The notes under the pieces were generated by a model that saw only the letters and a list, made by a program, of their open reading frames with translations, searched no databases and was not told where the DNA came from. Of a stretch of 30,335 nucleotides of DNA, positions 22,408-29,464 are shown piece by piece. A program made the translations under genes and the position numbers. Positions within the stretch are counted from its first letter, which is position 1. Each line of letters opens with the position of its first letter. Source of the DNA: DASZOC01 sp035550975. GTDB lineage: Bacteria > Actinomycetota > CADDZG01 > WHSQ01. The stretch lies in contig DASZOC010000052.1 in the NCBI GenBank assembly GCA_035550975.1, positions 1 to 30,335 of the forward strand, written 5' to 3'.

Positions 22408-23486
22408 CGCGGGTGCTACAGGTGATGGGTAGGTCCGCGGGAGGGATCGCGCGCCACGTCGCGCAGGTCACTGCTGCCCTCGACGGCACGGACGGCCTGA
22501 CGATAGACATCGCCTGCCCAGCCGACCTCCCCCTGGCGATGCCCAAGCAGGCGATCCGGGTGGAGATCCCCGACGGCCCGGCGGGCGGCCACGGGCGCGT
22601 CGTGAAGCAACTGCGTCGGTTGTCGGCGAACTACGACGTCGTGCACGCGCACGGACTGCGTGCCGGTATCGACGCCGGGATGGCGGCTCGAAATGGGCGA
22701 GCACGATCGCTCGTGACGGTCCACAACCTGGTGCGTGCGGAGATCTCGGGCGAATTGCGGGCCGCGCTGTACCGGCGTGCGGAAGCTGTGGCCGTCCGGC
22801 TGAACGACCACACGTTCGCGGTCAGTCAGGACATCGCCCGGCACCTGCGCCGGTCGATCGCGGCCCGCGCCGAGAGCATCGAGGTCCTCTATCTGGGTAT
22901 CGGTGACGCCCCCGTGGTCGAGAGGGATCCCGTCGAGGTGCGGGCCGAGCTCGGTCTCGCACCCGAGGCTCCGCTCGTCGTCTCCGTCGCGCGGCTCGCA
23001 CCGCAGAAATCGCTGGGGGTCCTTCTTCGTGCCATCGACCGGCTCGACGGCAACGTGAGCCTCGCGATCGTCGGTGAAGGCCCGCTGCGCTCGGACCTCG
23101 AGCGAGACGTGGGAGACCTGAGCTTGGGCCGGCGAGTGCATCTGCTCGGCTTCCGCCGCGACGTCGCCGACTGGATTGCGGCGGCAGACGTGTTCGCGTT
23201 GTCGTCGATATGGGAGGGGGTCCCGCTCGCAGCCCAGGAGGCGATCCTCCTGGGGACGCCGATAGTCGCAACGGATGTCGGCGGCATGCGCGAGCTGATC
23301 GCGAACAAGGTCTCCGGGCGACTCTGTCCCCCGGGAGACCCCGAGGCGATCGCGGCCGCGCTCGAGGAGGTGCTGACGGACCGGGAGAGGGCCGTCACGT
23401 ACGCGACGGCCGCGGCCGCGTCGCTACGGACGAGGTTCTCGACCGAAGCGATGCTGCGCCGCCTGAGAGAGGCCTACGGTGCCTAG
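22404..23486 (+). CDS. GT4-family glycosyltransferase
   Basis: This 360-aa GT-B-fold glycosyltransferase has an N-terminal acceptor domain (VLQVMGRSAGGIARH, DVVHAHGLRAG) and a C-terminal nucleotide-sugar domain. The latter shows VARLAPQKSL, IVGEGPLRSDLE, and SSIWEGVPLAAQEAIL, the E-x7-E region of family 4. It has no signal or membrane segment and should act at the cytoplasmic face on a lipid-linked or other acceptor. The sugar and acceptor are unknown. Placement between a flippase and a phosphoglycosyltransferase-like gene suggests envelope glycan synthesis. It is coupled to murJ by ATGA and overlaps the next gene by 8 bp. Confidence 0.92.
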   Translation: MTRVLQVMGRSAGGIARHVAQVTAALDGTDGLTIDIACPADLPLAMPKQAIRVEIPDGPAGGHGRVVKQLRRLSANYDVVHAHGLRAGIDAGMAARNGRARSLVTVHNLVRAEISGELRAALYRRAEAVAVRLNDHTFAVSQDIARHLRRSIAARAESIEVLYLGIGDAPVVERDPVEVRAELGLAPEAPLVVSVARLAPQKSLGVLLRAIDRLDGNVSLAIVGEGPLRSDLERDVGDLSLGRRVHLLGFRRDVADWIAAADVFALSSIWEGVPLAAQEAILLGTPIVATDVGGMRELIANKVSGRLCPPGDPEAIAAALEEVLTDRERAVTYATAAAASLRTRFSTEAMLRRLREAYGA

Positions 23487-25614
23487 GCGAGCCGCGCTCG
23501 CGCTCGCGCTGTGCCTGGTGGTTGTCGGCCTGACACCGTCGCGCGCGGCTGCGGCGCCGTGCTCGCGGGCAGTCGTGTTCACGCTGCCGGGCGTGACGTG
23601 GCACGACGTGGCTCGGGATGACCTCCCCGCGCTCGAGCGAGTCATGTCCGATGGAGCGATCGCGTCGATGTCGGTGAGAACGAACAGCTCGCGCACGACG
23701 TACGCGTCGGGCTTCGCGACGATCGGCGCCGGCACGCGGATGGACGGAGGAGTCACGACCGGCGGGACCGTGGAGGGCGACGCGAGGGGGACGGTGCAGG
23801 CGGCAGGATTGCCGGAGCTCCGTTTCCGTGCAGCCGACGCCGGGTACGACGCGGTCCCCGGCGCGCTTGGGGAAGCCGTCGGTGATGTTCGAACGGGCGC
23901 GATCGGCAACGCCGAGACCTCGATCGGTCGGTCGTGGGCGATGCGGTTCCAGAGGTGGCCTTTGCTCGCGGTGATGGATACGACGGGGGTCGTCGACGAC
24001 GCCATCGTGGGCGACGAACTCTTGGAGGTCGTCGACGGCGTCGTCCGTACCGACCAAGACGCGTTCGTTGCCGCCACGCGCGATGTTCTCGCCGACCCAT
24101 GCATCGTCGCGGCGATCGACCACGGCGACCTGATCCGCGCGGAGTTGGGGGCCGATCCTGCGTCGATCGACGACGCCCGCCGCGCCGCTCTTCGCTCCGC
24201 CGACGACGCGCTAGGCCAGATCCTCGACCTGCTCGACGACGACGATCTGTTGCTGGTCGTGTCGCCGACCTCACCCCTCGGCACCGAGGTGCACTTCGGC
24301 GTCGCGATGGCGCGGGGACCGGGGTTCGTGCCGGGCAGCATCATGTCGTCGGCCTCCACGCGCCGGGACGGGATCGTGACCTTGCCGGACGTGGCGCCGA
24401 CGATCCTGGAGCACCTCGGGCTCGAGCGCCATCCCGCCATGCTCGGCCGGCCTTTCTTTCCCGTCGCCGCGCCCGCCGACCGGATCCAGTTCGTACTCGA
24501 GCAGGACGACGAAGCGACTTTTGTAGACCGGATACGGGTCCCGGTCACGACGTCGTTCGTCGTCGGGCAGGTCTTGATCTATCTCGCGATCGCGCTCGTG
24601 TGGTTCCGACGGGCCGGGAACGGAAGAACCCGCGGCGAGCGGTGGCCGGAGCTGGCCGCGTTGGGCGTAGTCACATTTCCCGGCGTCACCTATCTAGCCG
24701 GGGCTCTTCCGCAACACGAGCTCGGGCTGATCGGTTACGTCGTGGTGGTGTCGGCGGTCACGGCAGGCATCGTGGTGGTCGTCGCGCGTGCCCTGGACCA
24801 CCCTCTGGCGCGACTCCTCGCGATCACCGGAGGAACCTGTGCGCTCCTGGTCGCGGACGTCGTCACCGGCGCGCGCCTGCAGGTCAACACCGTGTTCTCG
24901 TACTCGCCGCTCGTGGCAGGTCGCTTCGCCGGTTTCGGGAACACCGCGTTCGCGGTGCTCGGAGCGGTGACCGTCATCACGGCGACGCTGATCGTTCATC
25001 GTTCGGGTCGTTCGGCCACGTCACTGTGGGCCGCGGCGGTGCTGTTCGCGGTTGTGGTGCTCGTGGACGGCGCGCCGATGTGGGGGAGCGACGTGGGCGG
25101 GGTCCTTGCCCTCGTCCCGGGTTTCGCCGTGACCGTCATGCTCCTCGCTGGGAAGCGTCCGAACGCGCGTTCCATCGCCCTCGCTGCCGCCGCGACGGTT
25201 GCGGTGCTAGCGGCGCTACTGCTGTTCGACCTCGCGCGGCCCCCGGAACAGCGCACGCATCTGGCGCGTCTGTTCGAGGACATCCGGTCACGGGGGTCGG
25301 ACGCGTTCGTCGGAACCGTCGGGCGCAAGATCGAGACGAACCTGAGGGTGTTCACCTCGACGATCTGGACCTACTTCGTCCCACCGGCCCTTGCCTTCAT
25401 CTCATGGCTGCTGCTGCGACCGCGCGGACGGTGGGAGCGGCTGGCGCGCGAGTACCCCACCTTGCGAGCCGGGCTGATCGGCGGCCTCGTGGTGTCCATC
25501 CTCGGATTCGCGGTCAACGACTCCGGCATCGTCGTCCCCGCGATGGTCCTGTCGTATCTGGTGCCGGTCGCGCTGTTGATCCACATGCTGCTGGAACGAG
25601 AGGCGGACGCGTGA
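23479..25614 (+). CDS. Polytopic membrane protein with degenerate alkaline-phosphatase-like ectodomain
   Basis: This 711-aa protein has a signal peptide (1-26) and an extracytoplasmic domain (about 30-330). About 10-11 membrane helices follow (from 358 to 703). The ectodomain resembles the alkaline phosphatase/phosphodiesterase superfamily: RTTYASGFATIGAGT sits where the nucleophile region is, and LPDVAPTILEHLGL plus MLGRPF closely resemble the family's C-terminal signature. Metal-ligand positions look lost, however: the usual DG near the first strand reads LPG (36-38), and the usual SDHG reads SPTSPL (262-267). The membrane part carries NTVFSYSPLVAGRFAGFGN and GFAVNDSGIVVP. Function unknown; envelope-glycan context. 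GTG start overlaps the GT4 gene. Confidence 0.82.
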   Translation: MPRRAALALALCLVVVGLTPSRAAAAPCSRAVVFTLPGVTWHDVARDDLPALERVMSDGAIASMSVRTNSSRTTYASGFATIGAGTRMDGGVTTGGTVEGDARGTVQAAGLPELRFRAADAGYDAVPGALGEAVGDVRTGAIGNAETSIGRSWAMRFQRWPLLAVMDTTGVVDDAIVGDELLEVVDGVVRTDQDAFVAATRDVLADPCIVAAIDHGDLIRAELGADPASIDDARRAALRSADDALGQILDLLDDDDLLLVVSPTSPLGTEVHFGVAMARGPGFVPGSIMSSASTRRDGIVTLPDVAPTILEHLGLERHPAMLGRPFFPVAAPADRIQFVLEQDDEATFVDRIRVPVTTSFVVGQVLIYLAIALVWFRRAGNGRTRGERWPELAALGVVTFPGVTYLAGALPQHELGLIGYVVVVSAVTAGIVVVVARALDHPLARLLAITGGTCALLVADVVTGARLQVNTVFSYSPLVAGRFAGFGNTAFAVLGAVTVITATLIVHRSGRSATSLWAAAVLFAVVVLVDGAPMWGSDVGGVLALVPGFAVTVMLLAGKRPNARSIALAAAATVAVLAALLLFDLARPPEQRTHLARLFEDIRSRGSDAFVGTVGRKIETNLRVFTSTIWTYFVPPALAFISWLLLRPRGRWERLAREYPTLRAGLIGGLVVSILGFAVNDSGIVVPAMVLSYLVPVALLIHMLLEREADA

Positions 25615-26534
25615 CCGGCTGGCTGGAGTTCCTCGCCGCCGCCCTGGTGTCGGGCGTCGTCGCGCGAGCGGTCGCTCGTGTTGCGATAGCAAAAGCGCCG
25701 CCGTCGCTGATGCGAACGAACGTCGACGGCGACGAGGTGCCGGCGGTGTTGGGGTGCGCGGTTGCCGCCGGTGTCGGCGCAGCCGCAGTGTCGATGGCGG
25801 CCTGGATCGCGCTCGACCACCGGCCTCCCCCGTGCCCGCCCGGTGATATCTGCATCGAGCCTTTGATGTTGGTCCCGTGGGAGGTGGCGTGGCTCCCGCT
25901 GATCCCCGTACTGGGGATGTTCGCTGCGGGAACGTGGGACGACCTGAGAGGCGACGAGCGACCCCGCGGGTTCGCGGGGCACCTGGCCGCGGCGCGCGGC
26001 GGGGCCATCACCGGCGGGTTCGTGAAGCTGGTGGCCGGTGGCGTCGTCTCGCTCGTGACGATCGCAGCAGTGGCCGGGTGGGAGGTCCCGGCCGTGGGCG
26101 ACTGGCTCCTGCTCGCGGCGCCGGTCGCTCTGGGCGCGAACCTGGTCAATCTCCTCGATCGTGCTCCGGGTCGCGCTCTCAAGGTGTTCCTGGTGGCGGC
26201 GCTGCCTCTCGTCGTCTTCGTGCCGGCGTTCCGCCCGCTCGCTGCCGGTTCCTTGGGGGCCGCGGTCGCGTTGTTGCCGGTGGACCTGAAGGCGAAGGGG
26301 ATGCTGGGGGACGCGGGGGCGAACCCGCTCGGGGCGGTCCTCGGGCTCGGCCTCGTCCTTACTGTTGCCGTTGCTACGCGTGAGGCCGGGGCGGTCGGCG
26401 GTAGCCGGTCGATCGTCACCATCGTGGTCGTCGTGCTGCTGGGTGCGAACCTGGCTTCCGAGCGCTGGTCGTTCTCGCGGGCGATAGAAGCGACGCCGTG
26501 GCTGGCTCGTCTGGATCGTCTCGGCCGTAAATAG
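25611..26534 (+). CDS. MraY/WecA-like phosphoglycosyltransferase
   Basis: This 307-aa polytopic protein resembles the polyprenyl-phosphate sugar-1-phosphate transferase family. Key residues can be placed: an Asp pair D110-D111 (GTWDDLRGD), GH at 123-124, K139, N180 and D183 in NLVNLLDRAPGRALK, and D234 in MLGDAGANPLG, the equivalent of the GD.G motif of MraY/WecA. The N-terminal MRTNVDGDEVPAVLG matches the K/R-N-x-x-G...P..GG entry. It should attach a sugar-1-phosphate to a lipid carrier, starting a glycan. It is smaller and more diverged than MraY, so it is unlikely to be the peptidoglycan enzyme. GTG start overlaps the preceding stop (GTGA). Confidence 0.84.
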   Translation: MTGWLEFLAAALVSGVVARAVARVAIAKAPPSLMRTNVDGDEVPAVLGCAVAAGVGAAAVSMAAWIALDHRPPPCPPGDICIEPLMLVPWEVAWLPLIPVLGMFAAGTWDDLRGDERPRGFAGHLAAARGGAITGGFVKLVAGGVVSLVTIAAVAGWEVPAVGDWLLLAAPVALGANLVNLLDRAPGRALKVFLVAALPLVVFVPAFRPLAAGSLGAAVALLPVDLKAKGMLGDAGANPLGAVLGLGLVLTVAVATREAGAVGGSRSIVTIVVVVLLGANLASERWSFSRAIEATPWLARLDRLGRK

Positions 26535-26548
26535 CCCGCGGCGCGGGC
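26534..26548 (+). terminator. Short GC hairpin after the envelope gene chain
   Basis: A 6-bp stem pairs GCCCGC with GCGGGC around a GGC loop and begins at the last base of the stop codon. It has no U-tract. It separates the long gene chain from the pyrG promoter and may weakly terminate. Confidence 0.35.
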
Positions 26549-26554
26549 ACCGCG

Positions 26555-26563
26555 TGCTAGCGT
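26555..26563 (+). promoter_or_regulatory. Candidate extended -10 (TGC-TAGCGT) of pyrG
   Basis: TGC followed by TAGCGT fits an extended -10. Transcription would start near 26570, leaving a leader of about 90 nt. The leader contains an imperfect hairpin with GACC (26607-26610) and GGTC (26617-26620), and a GGAGGT ribosome-binding site at 26652-26657 just before the GTG. Confidence 0.42.
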
Positions 26564-26660
26564 GATGTGACTTCCCCCAGGAACGAGCCTTCGTTGCCTA
26601 TGGGGTGACCTCCGGGGGTCGTCACAGGCTCTTCTCGGATCCGACTAGAACGGAGGTCTG

Positions 26661-28310
26661 GTGGCGAAGCACGTTTTCGTAACGGGTGGAGTGGTATCGA
26701 GCCTCGGCAAGGGGCTCACGGCAGCGTCTCTCGGTCGGCTCCTGAAGGCGCGCGGGTTGCGGGTCACGATGCAGAAGCTCGACCCGTACATCAACGTCGA
26801 CCCGGGCACGATGAACCCGTTCCAGCACGGCGAGGTGTTCGTCACCGAAGACGGGGGAGAGACAGACCTCGACCTCGGTCACTATGAGCGCTTCATCGAC
26901 GAGAACCTGTTCAAGACGTCGAACGTCACCACCGGAGCGATCTACCAGAGTGTCATCGCGAAGGAACGCCGCGGTGACTACCTCGGTGACACGGTTCAGG
27001 TGATCCCACACATCACGAATGCGATCAAAGAACGGATCCGATCTCTAGGCGACGATACGGGAGCAGATGTAGTCATCACCGAGATCGGCGGCACGGTCGG
27101 AGACATCGAATCACTGCCGTTCCTCGAAGCGATCCGCCAACTGAAGACCGAGCTCGGGCGCGACGACACGTGTTATCTCCACGTGACGCTCGTGCCTTAC
27201 ATGGCTCCCGCGGAAGAGCTCAAGACCAAGCCCACGCAGCACTCGGTCCGCGAGCTGCGCAGCATCGGCATCCAGCCGGACGCGATCGTCTGCCGCTCCG
27301 ACCGTCCGATCAGCCCCGGACTCAAGCGGAAGATCTCGTTGCTGTGCGACGTCCGCACCGAAGCGATCGTCTCGGCGGTGGATTCCGGCAACATCTACGA
27401 GATCCCTCTCGTGCTCCGCTCCGAAGGGCTCGACGACTTCGTGATGGACCACCTGCGGATGGACCGCGTCGAAGAGCCGGACCTGACGGAGTGGCACGGC
27501 CTCGTGCAGCGGATCGATGCTGCGTCGCGTTCGGTTCGCATCGGGATCATCGGGAAATACGTCACGTTGCCGGATGCGTATCTCTCGGTCGTAGAGAGCT
27601 TGAAGCACGCGTCCTTCGCGCACGGAGCCGAGCTCGCGATCTCGTGGCTCGCGTCGGACGACCTGGAAGGCTCCGACCTCGACGCGGCCCTCGGGGAGCT
27701 CGACGGGATCCTCGTGCCCGGAGGGTTCGGGGTCCGGGGCGTGGAGGGCAAGATCGCTGCGATCCGGTTCGCGCGTGAACGGGAGGTTGCCTTCCTCGGG
27801 ATCTGCCTCGGCCTCCAGTGTGCGGTCGTCGAGTTCGCGCGCAACGTCGCCGGGCTAGAGGGGGCGAACTCGTCGGAGTTCGACGGCACGTCGGCGTATC
27901 CGGTCGTCGACATCCTCGCCGGCCAGGACCTCGACACGCTCGGCGGCACGATGCGACTGGGGGCATATCCGTGCAAGCTCGAGGCGGGCACGAAAGCCTC
28001 CGCCGCGTACGGCACCGAGTTGATCTACGAACGGCACCGCCACCGCTACGAGGTCAACCCCCGTCTGCGTCGCCGGCTGGAGGACGCGGGGCTCGTGTGC
28101 TCGGGTGAGTCGCCGAACGGGCAGCTGGTGGAGATAGTCGAGATCCCCGACCACCCCTGGTTCGTCGCGGCCCAGTTCCACCCCGAGTTCAAGAGCCGCC
28201 CGGATCGCGCGCACCCCCTGTTCCGAGACTTCGTCGGCGCGTCGCTGGCCCGGCGCGGCCAGGGTGCGTTCGACCTCGTTTCGGAGGTCGAGGCGCCGCA
28301 GGCGACCTAG
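26661..28310 (+). CDS. pyrG: CTP synthase
   Basis: This 549-aa CTP synthase aminates UTP to CTP using glutamine and ATP. The N-terminal synthetase domain opens with KHVFVTGGVVSSLGKGLTAAS and has DPYINVDPGTMNPFQHGEV. The C-terminal class I glutamine amidotransferase domain has the nucleophile C382 in LGICLGLQ and the His/Glu pair in FHPEF. Length is standard. The GTG start is backed by GGAGGT upstream. It has its own promoter-like sequence and leader. Its place after steB and before xerD matches the actinobacterial order, apart from the inserted envelope genes. Confidence 0.97.
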   Translation: MAKHVFVTGGVVSSLGKGLTAASLGRLLKARGLRVTMQKLDPYINVDPGTMNPFQHGEVFVTEDGGETDLDLGHYERFIDENLFKTSNVTTGAIYQSVIAKERRGDYLGDTVQVIPHITNAIKERIRSLGDDTGADVVITEIGGTVGDIESLPFLEAIRQLKTELGRDDTCYLHVTLVPYMAPAEELKTKPTQHSVRELRSIGIQPDAIVCRSDRPISPGLKRKISLLCDVRTEAIVSAVDSGNIYEIPLVLRSEGLDDFVMDHLRMDRVEEPDLTEWHGLVQRIDAASRSVRIGIIGKYVTLPDAYLSVVESLKHASFAHGAELAISWLASDDLEGSDLDAALGELDGILVPGGFGVRGVEGKIAAIRFAREREVAFLGICLGLQCAVVEFARNVAGLEGANSSEFDGTSAYPVVDILAGQDLDTLGGTMRLGAYPCKLEAGTKASAAYGTELIYERHRHRYEVNPRLRRRLEDAGLVCSGESPNGQLVEIVEIPDHPWFVAAQFHPEFKSRPDRAHPLFRDFVGASLARRGQGAFDLVSEVEAPQAT

Positions 28311-28324
28311 AAGGACGGGGTTCG

Positions 28325-28350
28325 CCGGCAGCTTCCGCATAAGCTGCCGG
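28325..28350. terminator. Inverted repeat between pyrG and ald
   Basis: A perfect 10-bp stem pairs 28325-28334 (CCGGCAGCTT) with 28341-28350 around the loop CCGCAT. It begins 14 nt after the pyrG stop and ends 1 nt before the ald ATG. It may terminate pyrG transcripts, or act as an operator, because its right arm contains the TAAGCT hexamer that could be the ald -10. Confidence 0.6.
28340..28345 (+). promoter_or_regulatory. Candidate leaderless -10 (TAAGCT) for ald
   Basis: TAAGCT fits TANNNT and ends 6 nt before the ald ATG. There is no Shine-Dalgarno. It overlaps the right arm of the inverted repeat, so a bound protein could block it. Confidence 0.4.
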
Positions 28351-28351
28351 T

Positions 28352-29464
28352 ATGAGGGTCGGGGTACCGCGCGAGCTCAAGGACAACGAGTACCGCGTCG
28401 CCATTACGCCCGCGGGTGTCCGTGAGCTCGTGGTCGGAGGCCACTCCGTCATCATCGAGCGCGACGCGGGGGCCGGATCGAGCATCCCCGACATCGAGTT
28501 CGAGCGAGCGGGGGCGACGATCGTCTCCGACGCCGACGTCGTCTTCGGCGACTCCGACATGGTGTTGAAGGTGAAAGAACCCGTTCCGGAGGAGTTCCAC
28601 CGGCTGCGGGAGGGGCTCATCCTCTTCACCTACCTCCACCTTGCCGCCAGCGAGCCCGTGACGCGGGCCCTGATCGAGTCCCGCACGTCGGCCGTCGCCT
28701 ACGAGACCGTCGAGCTTCGGGACGGCTCGTTGCCACTTCTGGCCCCTATGAGCGAGGTCGCCGGACGCATGGCACCGCAGGTCGGGGCCACGTTCCTCGA
28801 ACGCGAGCATGGCGGCCGCGGCGTGCTGCTCGGCGGCGTCTCCGGGGTGCGACCCGGCAAGGTCGTCGTGATCGGCGCGGGCATGGCGGGCATGAACGCG
28901 GCGTGGATCGCGCAGGGGATGGAGGCCGAGGTCGTCGTCCTGGACAAGAACATCAACAAGCTACGCGACATCGACCGCATCCACCAGGGAAAGATCCTCA
29001 CGCTCGCGTCCAACCGGCTGTCGGTCGAAGAGGCGGTGATGGCCGCCGACCTCGTGATCGGGGCGGTCCTGGTTCCGGGGGCCCTGGCACCGAAGGTCGT
29101 GACGGAAGACGTGGTGAAGGAGATGAAGCCGGGGGCGGTCCTGGTCGACATCTCGGTCGACCAGGGCGGGTGCTTCGAGACCACGCGGATGACGACCCAC
29201 TCGGACCCTACGTACGTCGTGCACGACGTGGTCCATTACTGCGTAGGCAACATGCCGGGAGCGGTCCCGCACACATCGACGTACGGCCTAACGAATGCCA
29301 CGATGCCTTACGTCGTTGCGCTCGCCGACCACGGGCTTGCCGGCGCGGTTGCACAAGATCCGGCCCTGGCGATGGGCGTGAACGTGCACGCGGGAGCGGT
29401 CACGTACGAGCCGGTCGCGGAGGCCCACGGACTTGACGCCGTCTCGCTCGCGGACGCCCTCTAG
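28352..29464 (+). CDS. ald: Alanine dehydrogenase
   Basis: This 370-aa enzyme interconverts L-alanine and pyruvate plus ammonia with NAD(H). It starts MRVGVPRELKDNEYRVA. Residues equivalent to the well-studied M. tuberculosis enzyme fall at the same numbers: R15, K75 (KVKEP), H96 (LHLAAS) and D270 (DISVDQGG). The Rossmann loop is GAGMAG (175-180), with D198 ending the second strand as expected for NAD preference. It should be a cytoplasmic hexamer. The start has no Shine-Dalgarno and a TANNNT hexamer 6 nt upstream. The 3' end overlaps the recombinase gene by 32 bp. Confidence 0.96.
   Translation: MRVGVPRELKDNEYRVAITPAGVRELVVGGHSVIIERDAGAGSSIPDIEFERAGATIVSDADVVFGDSDMVLKVKEPVPEEFHRLREGLILFTYLHLAASEPVTRALIESRTSAVAYETVELRDGSLPLLAPMSEVAGRMAPQVGATFLEREHGGRGVLLGGVSGVRPGKVVVIGAGMAGMNAAWIAQGMEAEVVVLDKNINKLRDIDRIHQGKILTLASNRLSVEEAVMAADLVIGAVLVPGALAPKVVTEDVVKEMKPGAVLVDISVDQGGCFETTRMTTHSDPTYVVHDVVHYCVGNMPGAVPHTSTYGLTNATMPYVVALADHGLAGAVAQDPALAMGVNVHAGAVTYEPVAEAHGLDAVSLADAL

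Noticed and set aside
23934..25610. Long plus-strand frame extending the MraY/WecA-like gene upstream to 866 aa
   Set aside because: The extra part is an Arg-rich out-of-frame reading of the AP-like membrane protein. The real gene starts at GTG 25611, in GTGA overlap with the preceding stop.
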